In this document: piece by piece, positions 1 to 8,672 of the stretch
Position numbering within the stretch: position 1 is the first letter of the stretch
Layout of the letters: every line of letters starts with the position of its first letter
Source: Parahalioglobus pacificus
Lineage (GTDB): Bacteria; Pseudomonadota; Gammaproteobacteria; Pseudomonadales; Halieaceae
Length of the DNA: 64,000 bases
Assembly (NCBI RefSeq): GCF_014652275.1
Contig: NZ_BMYM01000002.1
Location: 434,001 to 498,000, forward strand
Direction: 5' to 3'
Notes under the pieces: model-generated
Seen by the model: only the letters and a program-made list of their open reading frames with translations
What the model was told of the DNA's origin: nothing
Databases searched by the model: none
Translations under genes and position numbers: made by a program

Positions 1-1092
1 CCCGAAGTAACCGATGAACAGGTGCCGGCCAGCGTAGCTGCGCCCTCTGCGGAGCAGTCGCTTGAGGTAACGCACAACACTGAGCCCGAGCAGCAGCCGA
101 CGTCAGCCACAGCGCCAAACGAGACGCCGACGCCCACAGCGCCAGCTGAGCCGGAAAAAGACGGTAAGGGATTCTTCTCAAGACTGCGCAAGGGCTTGGG
201 CCGCACCAGCGACAATCTGGTGGCGGGACTGGGCACCCTGTTTCTTGGGCGCAAAGAGATCGACGAGGATCTGCTGGAGGAGTTGGAGTCCCGCCTGTTA
301 ATGGCAGATGTGGGCGTTGAGGCCACTATGGAGATCATTGGTCGGCTTACCCAACGGGTGTCCCGCAGGGAGCTGACCAGTCCGGAGGCCTTGCAGCAGG
401 CGCTGCAGGAAGAGCTGTTAGCGCTGCTTAAGCCTGCAGAGCAGGCTCTGGTGCCAGAAGCAGGCGGGCCCTTTGTGATACTCATGGTTGGCGTGAACGG
501 TGTTGGCAAGACCACCACCATCGGCAAGCTTGCGCGGCGCTATCAGGCGCAGGGCAAGAGCGTCATGTTGGCCGCGGGTGACACTTTCCGTGCGGCTGCG
601 GTAGAGCAATTGCAGGTGTGGGGCGAGCGAAACGATGTTCCTGTCGTGGCTCAGCACACCGGCGCCGACAGCGCCTCGGTCATCTTTGATGCCCTGCAGG
701 CGGCACAAGCGCGCAATGTGGATGTCTTAATCGCTGATACAGCCGGGCGCCTGCACAATAAAGACAACCTCATGGAAGAGCTGAAAAAGGTTGTTCGCGT
801 CATGGGCAAACTGGATGGGGGGGCACCTCACGAGGTAATGCTGGTTCTGGATGCGGGCACCGGGCAAAACGCCTTGGCCCAGGCCAGCCATTTTCAGGAC
901 GCTGTGGGTGTTACCGGCCTGGCACTGACCAAGCTTGATGGCACCGCCAAGGGTGGGGTGATCTTTGCCATAGCCCGCAAACTCGGTCTGCCAATTCGCT
1001 ACATCGGTGTGGGGGAGTCGGCAGAAGACCTCCGGCCTTTTGTCGCCGAAGAATTTATCCGTGCCCTTTTTGATCGTAGCGACGTCGCTTAA
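1..1092 (+). CDS. ftsY: FtsY, signal recognition particle receptor GTPase (5' end outside window)
   Basis: SRP receptor that docks ribosome-nascent chain-SRP complexes at the inner membrane. The frame is open from base 1, and the GTG at 22 is probably not the start, so the gene is 5'-truncated (363 codons visible). A Pro/Ala/Glu-rich acidic A-domain tail comes first, then the NG GTPase: P-loop GVNGVGKTT near visible residue 164, DTFRAAAVEQL near 194, DTAGR near 246 and TKLDGTAKGG near 310. The stop TAA shares one base with the ATG of ftsE (TAATG), so translation is coupled with ftsEX, the usual gammaproteobacterial order. Confidence 0.97.
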   Translation, partial: PEVTDEQVPASVAAPSAEQSLEVTHNTEPEQQPTSATAPNETPTPTAPAEPEKDGKGFFSRLRKGLGRTSDNLVAGLGTLFLGRKEIDEDLLEELESRLLMADVGVEATMEIIGRLTQRVSRRELTSPEALQQALQEELLALLKPAEQALVPEAGGPFVILMVGVNGVGKTTTIGKLARRYQAQGKSVMLAAGDTFRAAAVEQLQVWGERNDVPVVAQHTGADSASVIFDALQAAQARNVDVLIADTAGRLHNKDNLMEELKKVVRVMGKLDGGAPHEVMLVLDAGTGQNALAQASHFQDAVGVTGLALTKLDGTAKGGVIFAIARKLGLPIRYIGVGESAEDLRPFVAEEFIRALFDRSDVA

Positions 1093-1757
1093 TGATCGAA
1101 TTCGAACGCGTCAGTAAACGCTACGCCGAGGGTCACGATGCCCTGCGCGAAGTGAGCGTGACCATCGAGAAGGACGATATGGTCTTTCTGACGGGTCATT
1201 CGGGCGCGGGAAAAAGTACGCTGATGCGGCTCATCATGTTGATGGAGCGGCCCACTCGCGGGCGAGTCAGTGTTGATGGGGTGGATCTATCCCGTGTTGG
1301 CCGCGCACGAATTCCGGCACATCGGCGCAATATCGGCGTTGTTTTTCAAAATCACCAGCTTTTGTTCGACAGGCCTGTGTTCGACAACGTGGCGTTGCCG
1401 CTCCTGATAGCGGGCTATGATCACCGCGAAGTCGGGCGCCGGGTTCGCGCATCGCTGGACAAAGTCGGTCTGCTGTCCAAAGAGCGCGCCATGCCCATTA
1501 CCCTCAGCGGGGGTGAGCAGCAGCGGGTGGGTATTGCCCGCGCGGTTGTGGGACGGCCCAAAATTCTGCTGGCAGACGAGCCCACCGGTAACCTGGATCC
1601 GGCGCTATCTGCTGAAATCATGGCCTTGTTCGAAGCCTTTAACCAGGTGGGCGTCACGGTACTGATTGCTAGCCACGACCTTGCACTTATTTCGCGCCTG
1701 CATCACCGCATACTGACCCTGCGCGAAGGCCAATTGGTGGGAGGCGAGGGCCACTGA
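1092..1757 (+). CDS. ftsE: FtsE, cell division ABC ATPase
   Basis: Cytoplasmic ATPase of the FtsEX complex, which activates septal peptidoglycan hydrolases and links the Z-ring to the envelope. At 221 aa it is the normal length. Visible motifs are Walker A GHSGAGKST (residues 35-43), signature LSGGEQQ (about 138), Walker B ILLADEP followed by TGNLD, and the switch His in ASHD. The start overlaps the ftsY stop by one base, and the TGA stop overlaps the ftsX ATG by one base (TGATG), so ftsY-ftsE-ftsX form one translationally coupled operon. Confidence 0.97.
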   Translation: MIEFERVSKRYAEGHDALREVSVTIEKDDMVFLTGHSGAGKSTLMRLIMLMERPTRGRVSVDGVDLSRVGRARIPAHRRNIGVVFQNHQLLFDRPVFDNVALPLLIAGYDHREVGRRVRASLDKVGLLSKERAMPITLSGGEQQRVGIARAVVGRPKILLADEPTGNLDPALSAEIMALFEAFNQVGVTVLIASHDLALISRLHHRILTLREGQLVGGEGH

Positions 1758-2731
1758 TGTCTAGCCGGGCTAATAACCGCCGTGAAGGTGCGGTTCAGAG
1801 TACGACCAGTTTCTCGGATCGGTACAAGAGCTGGCTGCAGCACCACCGACTGTCTGCGGCAGACAGCCTGTCCCGGGTAATCGACAACCCTTTATCCAGT
1901 TTGATGACCTGGCTGGTGGTGGGTATTGCCCTTGCGCTGCCTGTGGGCCTGAGTGTGGCACTGGACAACGCGCGTGAGGTCAGTAGCCGGTTGGATAGTA
2001 CTGCGCGGCTCTCGCTGTTTATGGCTGATAAAACCACCGCCGGCGATGCCGCAGCATACGCTGATGCGCTGGCCGAGCGTGACGATATTGCTGACGTTGT
2101 TTTTCTTTCACGTGACGATGCCCTGACTGAGTTCAGTCAGCTGTCGGGTTTTTCTGACGTGCTGGACAGTCTCGACGACAACCCCCTTCCTCATGTGATT
2201 CTGGTCGAACCCGCGTCTACGGATGCGGACGATATCGCTGTGTTGCAGGCGCAGGTCCAGGCCGATGCTCAGGTGGCCCAGGCGGTGCTGGACATGGCGT
2301 GGTTGCAGCGACTCAACCGGTTGATGGAACTCAGCCGTCGGTTGGTGCAGGCCCTGGGTGCCCTGCTGTTGTTGGGCGTAGTGCTCATTCTCGGCAACAC
2401 CATTCGTCTTGCCATTGAGAACCGGCGTGATGAAATCGTTATCACCAAGTTGATTGGTGCCAGTAATGGCTTCGTTAGGCGCCCGTTCCTCTATACGGGC
2501 CTCTGGTTTGGTGTGGGCGGGGGTGTGATCGCGGCCTTGCTCGTTGCCATTGCCCTGTGGTTTGTCGATGGGCCCGTGCAGGCTCTGGCCAGCTCCTACG
2601 GTAGTGATTTTCAGCTGGGCGGGCTTGGGCTGATGAACAGCCTGAACCTGGTCTTTTTCGGTGGTTTGCTAGGATTGGCTGGTGCCTGGCTGGCCGTATC
2701 CCGCCATTTGGGTGATATTGAGCCGCGCTAG
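1757..2731 (+). CDS. ftsX: FtsX, cell division ABC-type membrane protein
   Basis: Integral membrane partner of FtsE, 324 aa. The N-terminal tail is cytoplasmic. TM1 is near residues 51-70, followed by a periplasmic domain of about 120 residues that in this family contacts hydrolase activators such as EnvC. Three more hydrophobic segments lie near 196-218, 245-270 and 296-316. It ends 128 bp before the rpoH start, and the intervening DNA carries its own operator, so rpoH is probably transcribed separately as well as by read-through. Confidence 0.95.
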   Translation: MSSRANNRREGAVQSTTSFSDRYKSWLQHHRLSAADSLSRVIDNPLSSLMTWLVVGIALALPVGLSVALDNAREVSSRLDSTARLSLFMADKTTAGDAAAYADALAERDDIADVVFLSRDDALTEFSQLSGFSDVLDSLDDNPLPHVILVEPASTDADDIAVLQAQVQADAQVAQAVLDMAWLQRLNRLMELSRRLVQALGALLLLGVVLILGNTIRLAIENRRDEIVITKLIGASNGFVRRPFLYTGLWFGVGGGVIAALLVAIALWFVDGPVQALASSYGSDFQLGGLGLMNSLNLVFFGGLLGLAGAWLAVSRHLGDIEPR

Positions 2732-2800
2732 CGCTTATAACCATCTGAAATATTAAAATATTTTCTTAATCTGAGCCAAATCGCAGGGAACTTTCGTAGA

Positions 2801-2829
2801 ATTAGCACTCTAATAGATCGAGTGCTAAT
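2801..2829 (+). promoter_or_regulatory. CIRCE operator (HrcA binding site) upstream of rpoH
   Basis: Perfect inverted repeat matching the CIRCE consensus: arm TTAGCACTC at 2802-2810, nine-base spacer 2811-2819, arm GAGTGCTAA at 2820-2828. The pairing extends one base outward on each side (A2801/T2829). CIRCE is the DNA site of the heat-shock repressor HrcA. It lies 31 bp before the rpoH ATG, where bound repressor would block transcription, and a -10-like TAGAAT (2797-2802) abuts it. This implies HrcA control of sigma-32 synthesis. No hrcA gene is in the window. Confidence 0.92.
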
Positions 2830-2859
2830 ATTGATCCTATGAAAGGAGAAAACACCGCA

Positions 2860-3717
2860 ATGAACCTGACTTTGCAGCCCGTTAACCAGATGGCGCCCGG
2901 CGCCAACCTGAGCGCCTATGTGCAGGCGGTCAGCAGCATCCCTGTGCTCAGCGTTGAGCGTGAGCGGGATCTGGCCGAGCAGCTTTATTATCAGGACGAC
3001 GTTGAAGCTGCCCGTGAGCTAGTGATGTCTCACCTGCGCTTTGTTGTGCACATTGCTCGCAGCTACTCTGGCTATGGCTTGGCAGAAGCCGACCTGGTCC
3101 AAGAGGGCAACGTGGGCCTGATGAAGGCCGTGAAGCGCTTTAACCCCGAAAAGGGTGTGCGCCTGGTGTCATTTGCCGTGCACTGGATTAAGGCAGAAAT
3201 TCACGAGTTTATTCTGCGCAACTGGCGCATCGTGAAGGTTGCGACCACCAAGGCCCAGCGCAAGCTGTTCTTCAACCTGCGTAAAGCCAAGAAGAGTCTG
3301 GCGTGGTTCTCTGCGGACGAAGCTCAGGCCGTGGCCAATGATCTGGGCGTTGATGTCGCTGAAGTGCAGCGTATGGAAGGCCGTCTCAGCAGTCGGGATG
3401 TGGCTTTTGATGCACCCACTGATAGCGATGATGACGAGCAAAGCTGGCAGGCGCCCCAGTACTATCTGGAAGATCAACGCAGTGACCCCGCTGAGGCGGT
3501 GGCCAGCAGTGAGTGGCAGGAAAACAGTGAGCAGGCCTTGTACGGCGCACTGAATGACCTCGATGAGCGCAGCCGCGACATCCTTGCCCAGCGCTGGTTG
3601 GCTGAGAATAAAGCCACCTTGCATGAGCTGGCAGACAAGTACGGTGTTTCTGCCGAGCGCATTCGGCAGCTTGAGCAAAACGCCATGAAAAAGCTGAAGG
3701 TGGCCATCGCTGCCTGA
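2860..3717 (+). CDS. rpoH: RpoH, heat-shock sigma factor (sigma-32)
   Basis: Sigma-70-family factor directing RNA polymerase to heat-shock promoters. The start is ATG 2860 (285 aa), because AAGGAG at 2843-2848 is a good ribosome-binding site for it. The in-frame ATG at 2839 lies on top of that site and lacks one of its own. Region 2 contains [17 protein letters not shown]. The diagnostic RpoH box QRKLFFNLR is near residues 133-141, and the region 4.2 helix-turn-helix ([20 protein letters not shown]) is at the C-terminus. Control at the DNA level is suggested by the CIRCE element just upstream. Confidence 0.97.
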   Translation: MNLTLQPVNQMAPGANLSAYVQAVSSIPVLSVERERDLAEQLYYQDDVEAARELVMSHLRFVVHIARSYSGYGLAEADLVQEGNVGLMKAVKRFNPEKGVRLVSFAVHWIKAEIHEFILRNWRIVKVATTKAQRKLFFNLRKAKKSLAWFSADEAQAVANDLGVDVAEVQRMEGRLSSRDVAFDAPTDSDDDEQSWQAPQYYLEDQRSDPAEAVASSEWQENSEQALYGALNDLDERSRDILAQRWLAENKATLHELADKYGVSAERIRQLEQNAMKKLKVAIAA

Positions 3718-3723
3718 TTCTTT

Positions 3724-3751
3724 GGCCCGGGCCCCACAAGGGCACCGGGCC
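3724..3751 (+). terminator. GC-rich hairpin downstream of rpoH, possible terminator
   Basis: GGCCCGG (3724-3730) pairs with CCGGGCC (3745-3751). Inside it GCCC (3731-3734) pairs with GGGC (3740-3743), so the stem is about 11 bp with one bulged A and a CCACAA-type loop. It starts 6 bp after the rpoH stop. No T-run follows, so it may be a Rho-assisted terminator or a 3'-end stabiliser rather than a classical intrinsic terminator. Confidence 0.45.
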
Positions 3752-3767
3752 GCGCTACAATTCCCCC

Positions 3768-4145
3768 ATGTCTAAACTCTTTGTTTCCCTAGCCGCTGCC
3801 AGTGGATTGCTGGCCGTTGTGTTTGGCGCCTTTGGTGCACACGCACTCAAGGGCAAGCTCGACGCCTACGCCCTCGGGGTTTTTGAGACCGCCGTGCAAT
3901 ACCAGTTCTACCATGCCCTGGCACTGCTGGCGGTGGGTATATTGCTGGTTCAGTTGCCCGACGCCAGCTTGTTGCGCAGCAGTGGCTGGTTGTTTGTGAC
4001 CGGCACCGTCATCTTCTCCGGCAGTCTCTATATCCTTAGCCTCACTGGCATTAAATGGCTGGGTGCAGTGACGCCGTTGGGCGGTCTCGCCTTTATTGCT
4101 GGCTGGGCCTGCTTAATGGCTGCGGCATGGAAACACCTGTCCTGA
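3768..4145 (+). CDS. DUF423 family small membrane protein (YgdD-like)
   Basis: 125-aa hydrophobic protein matching DUF423/YgdD, small inner-membrane proteins of unknown function. About four transmembrane helices are visible (residues 5-25, 45-63, 70-90 and 98-120). The conserved start [16 protein letters not shown] and the [10 protein letters not shown] motif are present. It lies between rpoH and trmB on the same strand, with trmB starting 10 bp after its stop. Confidence 0.9.
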   Translation: MSKLFVSLAAASGLLAVVFGAFGAHALKGKLDAYALGVFETAVQYQFYHALALLAVGILLVQLPDASLLRSSGWLFVTGTVIFSGSLYILSLTGIKWLGAVTPLGGLAFIAGWACLMAAAWKHLS

Positions 4146-4155
4146 GCATCAATCT

Positions 4156-4842
4156 GTGAGTGAATCTGAGAAACACCGTCCCATACGGAGCTTTGTGCTG
4201 CGCGCCGGACGCATGACGCCGGCCCAGCAGCGTGGCTATGACGAAGGCTGGACGCAGTTCGGGCTCGACTACGATGGCAAGCGTTTGAATATAGATGAAG
4301 CCTTTGGCCGGTCGGGTCGGCGAGTGCTGGAGATCGGTTTTGGCATGGGCCAGTCGCTGGTCGAAATGGCAGCGGCGGACAGCGAAGCGAACTTCATCGG
4401 TATCGAAGTACATCGCCCGGGCGTGGGTAAGCTGCTGCACGGGATGGAAGAGCAGGGCGTGAGCAATATCCGCGTGTACTGCCACGATGCGGTGGAGGTG
4501 CTAGAGCACTGCATCGCCTCGGACTCGCTGGATTGCGTGCAGATCTTCTTCCCCGACCCCTGGCACAAGAAACGCCACCACAAGCGACGCCTCATTCAGC
4601 CGGCATTTGTTGAGTTGCTGAGATCCCGTCTGCGAGTGGGCGGGGTGCTCCACCTGGCCACGGACTGGGAAAACTATGCCGAGCAGATGATGGAAGTGCT
4701 CAGCGATGCACCCGGCTTTGAGAATACGGCGGGCGCGGGCCACTATGCGCCCCGGCCCGAGTCCCGCCCACTGACAAAGTTTGAACGCAGGGGTGAGCGC
4801 CTGGGACATGGCGTTTGGGATCTGCTCTTTACACGCACTTGA
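4156..4842 (+). CDS. trmB: TrmB, tRNA (guanine46-N7)-methyltransferase
   Basis: SAM-dependent enzyme that forms m7G46 in the variable loop of tRNAs. At 228 aa it has the family size. Motif I is [12 protein letters not shown]. The family signature [15 protein letters not shown] is followed by a C-terminal [10 protein letters not shown] segment. The start is GTG 4156, just after the DUF423 stop, with no better upstream alternative. Confidence 0.95.
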   Translation: MSESEKHRPIRSFVLRAGRMTPAQQRGYDEGWTQFGLDYDGKRLNIDEAFGRSGRRVLEIGFGMGQSLVEMAAADSEANFIGIEVHRPGVGKLLHGMEEQGVSNIRVYCHDAVEVLEHCIASDSLDCVQIFFPDPWHKKRHHKRRLIQPAFVELLRSRLRVGGVLHLATDWENYAEQMMEVLSDAPGFENTAGAGHYAPRPESRPLTKFERRGERLGHGVWDLLFTRT

Positions 4843-4868
4843 TAGCAGCCTCGCTGCGGGAGTGACCC

Positions 4869-5689
4869 TTGAGCGTTTTAATTACCGGATCCACCGACGG
4901 TATTGGCCTCGCCACAGCGAAGCAGCTGGTAGGTCAGGGGGTGGATGTTGCCCTCCACGGTCGCAATCCTGACAAACTGGATGCCGCGCTGGCGGACGTA
5001 AAAGGTGTTTCTAAAGGGTCGACAGTGACCGCCTTTGCGGCCGACCTCTCCGACCTGGAACAAGTAGCCAGCCTTGCTGAGACTGTACTGTACTGGACAG
5101 CGGCAGCGCCCCGCGGGTTCTGATCAACAACGCGGGGGTGTTTAAAACGCCATCACCTATTGCTGCCAATGGGCTGGATGTGCGGTTTGTTGTTAACACC
5201 TTGGCGCCCGTTCTCCTAACGCATCGGCTACTGCCGGCAATGTCCGTTGATGCGCGCATTGTGAACCTCTCTTCAGCAGCGCAGGCGCCGGTGTCGCTCG
5301 CTGCGCTAAGCGGTGAACAGTCGCTCAGCGAGTTCGACGCCTACGCACAGAGCAAGCTTGCCCTGACGATGTGGTCCCAGTGCATGGACGAGTCGCTGAC
5401 GGCGTCCGGCCAGATGATGGTGGCGGTGAACCCAGGTTCGCTGCTGGCCAGCAAAATGGTGACGGAAGGTTTTGGTGTGGCGGGCAGCGATATTTGCATC
5501 GGGGTGGATATTCTCTGCCGCGCGGGCTTCAGCGAGGAGTTCGCCAATGCCGGTGGACGCTATTACGACAATGATGCGAAGACGTTTGCGCCGCCCCACG
5601 CCGATGCCGCCGACCCCGGAAAGACGAAGGCTGTGGTTGATGCCGTCTATGCGCTCCTGGGTGAGTTAGGGCACCGAGTTCAGCGCTAG
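4869..5689 (+). pseudogene. Short-chain dehydrogenase/reductase broken by a 5-bp tandem duplication
   Basis: Starts at TTG 4869 behind GGGAG (4858-4862) with an SDR Rossmann motif, TGSTDGIGLATA, but the frame closes at 5123. The rest of the enzyme, including LINNAGVF, the NLSSAA stretch and the catalytic YAQSK, continues in another frame to 5689. The junction holds TGTAC twice in tandem (5084-5093). Removing one copy restores ETVLDSGSAPRVLINNAG, a normal SDR reading. This indicates a recent insertion, or an assembly error, in a gene of about 270 codons. The substrate of the ancestral enzyme cannot be told. Confidence 0.88.
5084..5093 (+). repeat. 5-bp tandem duplication causing the SDR frameshift
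   Basis: TGTAC occurs twice head-to-tail at 5084-5088 and 5089-5093. Deleting one unit fuses the two SDR reading frames without loss of any conserved residue, which makes slipped-strand duplication the simplest explanation. Confidence 0.85.
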
Positions 5690-5696
5690 TTCGCGA

Positions 5697-6893
5697 TCAC
5701 TTGGCTTCGCGTGCACGGTTGGCTTCGCACCGAGCGCTAATGGCGCGCAGTTCGCCTACCGCTGCAACTTCTCCATACCAGTCTGCAACATCTGCCAGTG
5801 TTTCAATGGAATCTACTTGCGCACAGCGACTGAGCTCTAACAGATCTTCCTTCGCTTCCTTCGCTTCCTTCAATGCCTGCACCTCTTCGTTGTCCTCAAG
5901 CTCAAAGACTATTCGTTCCAACGCGCTACCCGTGGTATTGAGTACTAGATAATCCCTTGATTCGCGTAGCGTCTGAGCGATGGACAAGCAGGCGTCTCGA
6001 TATTCGGGGCTCTGCAGTGGATATTCTGCGCAGGCGATAAATAAGCCATTCCAGGATGTGGGCGGGCTTGCCAGCCACAAGACATCCCTGTTCGATATCC
6101 AAATCGGGTCATCCGTCTGTGCGCGTTTCTCAGTCTCAGACGTGAATGGCCACAGACCACTCGAGAAAACCGCATAGGGCAGGTGAATCTGACGCGTGCT
6201 TGCCAAAGGCGCGCTGGCGGCCACTAACAAATACTCCTTCAGCCGCTCATCAGCTTCGTCCTCGATCGCGTCATCCATTAGTCGAACAATGGGTAAAAGA
6301 TTGTCATGGTCTAGACGCTGCCATGACTCTGCCTCGCTACCGTTGCAAAGTTTGTCCCTTGCCGCTGGGTTGGACTCCAGTGTGCAGGCACTTGGAACCG
6401 GTCCCATCTGCTCGGTCTGCGCGGTCATCTCTGGATAGTCGCGTCGTGCTTTCGCCTGTGATTCCACGCAGTGCTGATACTGAGAAATGGGCGCTTCGCA
6501 GTAAGCGTTGATTAAAGACCACGCGGTTAGGGATTTGGGGTGCGCTGTCCTAAATTGCGTCAGTATCTCTGCCGTTGATTGATCAAGAGGTGCGCCATGT
6601 ATGCAGGGGTAGTCAGGCACATGTTGGCGCATCAGGTAGTAAGGGCGCGATAGAAAATCCGTTTTCGATAGTATCGCCGCTATCGCGTAGTCCTTCTCGG
6701 TACCCGAGGCGACCAATCGCTCAATATCCTGAGCTCTCTGGGTGCTGTCGGGGTTGCACAGTGGCAGATCTTCTACTGACTCGGGAGGCTCGACGTAATA
6801 GCGGTCGGGCTGCTGAGCGATGGCCGTGCTGCACATCAGCAGAGCAACAATGGTTGATACGAACCTAACCGTGCGGCGCTGAACTCGCGACAT
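5697..6893 (-). CDS. Secreted or periplasmic protein of unknown function
   Basis: I do not recognise a family in this 398-aa protein. It has a clear Sec signal peptide: a basic N-terminus, the core FVSTIVALLMC and likely cleavage after AIAQ near residue 27. Several cysteines are spread along the chain (DLPLCNP, YPCIHG, NAYCEA, HCVES, SACTL, KLCNG, IACAE, SRCAQ, SARCEA), consistent with periplasmic disulfides. The helical, repeat-like character could be SEL1/TPR-like, but no clean repeat is seen. A KEAKEAKED stretch near the C-terminus is encoded by a 9-bp DNA repeat. It is convergent with the broken SDR gene and lies 40 bp upstream of hemW on the same strand. Confidence 0.7.
   Translation of the reverse strand: MSRVQRRTVRFVSTIVALLMCSTAIAQQPDRYYVEPPESVEDLPLCNPDSTQRAQDIERLVASGTEKDYAIAAILSKTDFLSRPYYLMRQHVPDYPCIHGAPLDQSTAEILTQFRTAHPKSLTAWSLINAYCEAPISQYQHCVESQAKARRDYPEMTAQTEQMGPVPSACTLESNPAARDKLCNGSEAESWQRLDHDNLLPIVRLMDDAIEDEADERLKEYLLVAASAPLASTRQIHLPYAVFSSGLWPFTSETEKRAQTDDPIWISNRDVLWLASPPTSWNGLFIACAEYPLQSPEYRDACLSIAQTLRESRDYLVLNTTGSALERIVFELEDNEEVQALKEAKEAKEDLLELSRCAQVDSIETLADVADWYGEVAAVGELRAISARCEANRAREAK
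5846..5870 (+). repeat. 9-bp tandem repeat inside the secreted-protein gene
   Basis: Unit TTCGCTTCC occurs at 5851-5859 and 5860-5868, with partial units on both sides. On the coding (minus) strand it encodes the KEA-KEA charged repeat. Because the unit is a multiple of three, copy-number change would not shift the frame. Confidence 0.7.
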
Positions 6894-6933
6894 TGAAAAC
6901 CACTCCCTGGTTATTGACTCTACAATACGAGAC

Positions 6934-8073
6934 TTAGGGCTCGACTAAAAACTCGGCAATTAGTGTATCAAGGAAGCGGCGTCCCACTGCCGAGGCCCGA
7001 ATGGTGTTTCCAGACTGCTCCAGCAAGCCGCGCGCTATCTGCTGTTCGACGGTCTCTGCAACAGCGGACCATTCCAGCCCGGTGCGAGCGGTGAAGTCAG
7101 CGATCTCGAAACCCGTGTTGAGTCGCAGCGCGTTCATCATGAACTCACCCGGCAGCTCTGCTGCGTTCAGCACTTTTTCGCCCACGCGCTTGAAGCCGCT
7201 ATCGCTGAGGTAGTCATCGGGTTTGCGGGTTTTGCTGTAGCGCCGAACGCCGCCATCGTGACTCGTGAGCTTGCCGTGGGCGCCCGCGCCAATGCCGATG
7301 TAATCACCGAAAGACCAGTAGTTGATGTTGTGCTTGCACCGGTCGCCGACGCGTCCATAGGCTGAGACTTCATACTGCTGATAACCACCTTCCGCCAGCA
7401 ATGCCTCGCCCACATCCTGAATATCAGCGAGCAGGTTTTCGTCCGGCAGGGCTGGGGGTGATGTGTAAAACACCGTGTTGGGCTCCAGCGTCAGCTGATA
7501 CCAGGAGATATGCGGCGCGCCCAGTTCCATTGCCGTGTGCAAATCCTGTTTCGCCTGATTGTCGTTCTGTTCAGGCAGGCCGTGCATCAGATCGATGTTG
7601 AATCGCGTGAAGCCGGCAGCTTTGGCCGCATCGATAGCGCGGTGGGCGCTATCAGAATCATGCACTCGCCCCAGCGCCTGCAGCTGTGCATCTTGAAAAC
7701 TCTGCACCCCGATAGAGAGCCGGTTAACGCCGGCCGCGTGAAAGGCCGCAAATTTGTCTGCCTCGGCGCTGCCGGGGTTGGCCTCCATGGTGGCCTCCAG
7801 AGTCGCGGCCAGGGGTAGACGTGCAGCGATGCCGCCCATCAAGGCAGTGATAGCTTCGCCTGAAAACAGGCTGGGTGTGCCACCGCCAATAAAGAGGGTG
7901 CTGACCTCGCGATCGCCCAGCGCTGCAGCCTCCCGCTCAAGGTCTTTTAGCAACTGGCTGATGTAGCCCTGCTCAGGGATTTGTGCTGTTTCATGAGAAT
8001 TAAAATCGCAGTAAGGGCATTTGCGTTCGCACCAGGGCAGGTGCACGTAGAGGCCCAGCGGAAGTGAGTCCAC
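6934..8073 (-). CDS. hemW: HemW-type radical SAM protein
   Basis: 379-aa radical SAM enzyme of the HemW group (formerly called HemN-like coproporphyrinogen oxidase), a heme chaperone that carries heme to target proteins. The CxxxCxxC cluster motif CERKCPYC (Cys15, 19, 22) follows GLYVHLPW. GGGTPSLF and the EANPGS segment are also present, as is the C-terminal HemN domain. The GTG start at 8073 is 2 bp from the rdgB stop, so it is cotranscribed with rdgB, as in Pseudomonas. Confidence 0.93.
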   Translation of the reverse strand: MDSLPLGLYVHLPWCERKCPYCDFNSHETAQIPEQGYISQLLKDLEREAAALGDREVSTLFIGGGTPSLFSGEAITALMGGIAARLPLAATLEATMEANPGSAEADKFAAFHAAGVNRLSIGVQSFQDAQLQALGRVHDSDSAHRAIDAAKAAGFTRFNIDLMHGLPEQNDNQAKQDLHTAMELGAPHISWYQLTLEPNTVFYTSPPALPDENLLADIQDVGEALLAEGGYQQYEVSAYGRVGDRCKHNINYWSFGDYIGIGAGAHGKLTSHDGGVRRYSKTRKPDDYLSDSGFKRVGEKVLNAAELPGEFMMNALRLNTGFEIADFTARTGLEWSAVAETVEQQIARGLLEQSGNTIRASAVGRRFLDTLIAEFLVEP

Positions 8074-8075
8074 GG

Positions 8076-8663
8076 TTAGCCCTTGAGGGCGTCCAGCAGT
8101 TTGGCGCTGGCGATGGCGCGATGGCTGACGCGATTTTTTACGGACTTATCGAGCTCTGCAGCGCTGCAGTCGTGAGTGGGCACGTAGAAAAGCGGGTCGT
8201 AACCAAAGCCGCCGTTGCCCCGAGATGACTCGAGAATGCGCCCCTCCCAGGCCCCCTGACAGATGATCGGCACAGGATCCTCAGGGTGGCGCATATACAC
8301 GAGCACACACTGATAACGCGCAGTTCGCTGCGCCGGTTCTACGCCGCTTAATTCCCGCAGCAATTTGGCGTTATTGCCTTCATCACCCTCACCGGAATAC
8401 CGCGCCGAATAGATACCTGGACCGCCTTTCAGGAAATCGACTTCAAGGCCAGAATCATCGGCGATAGCGGGCAAGCCGGTATGGGCTGAAGTCTCCCGCG
8501 CCTTCAGTATGGCGTTTTCAACGAAGCTCAACCCGGTTTCGTCGACATCGTACATGTCGAACTCACTTTGCGGGCGCAGGTTAACCCCCAGCGGCTCGAG
8601 TATCGGGTGCAGCTCGCGCAACTTACCGGCGTTGCCACTGGCTAGAACGACATCGGTGATCAT
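8076..8663 (-). CDS. rdgB: RdgB, XTP/dITP (Ham1) pyrophosphatase
   Basis: House-cleaning enzyme that hydrolyses dITP, XTP and ITP to the monophosphate, keeping deaminated purines out of DNA. 195 aa. The substrate-binding start ASGNAGKLREL, the catalytic DDSGLEVD and the C-terminal FGYDPLFYVP are visible. It lies in the run yggS-proC-yggT-metX-metW-DUF4426-rdgB-hemW, with 9 bp to the upstream DUF4426 gene. Confidence 0.95.
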   Translation of the reverse strand: MITDVVLASGNAGKLRELHPILEPLGVNLRPQSEFDMYDVDETGLSFVENAILKARETSAHTGLPAIADDSGLEVDFLKGGPGIYSARYSGEGDEGNNAKLLRELSGVEPAQRTARYQCVLVYMRHPEDPVPIICQGAWEGRILESSRGNGGFGYDPLFYVPTHDCSAAELDKSVKNRVSHRAIASAKLLDALKG

Positions 8664-8672
8664 CGTGTGGCC

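Noticed and set aside
2839-2859. ATG 2839 as the rpoH start
   Set aside because: It overlaps the Shine-Dalgarno sequence serving ATG 2860 and would add seven residues not typical of RpoH.
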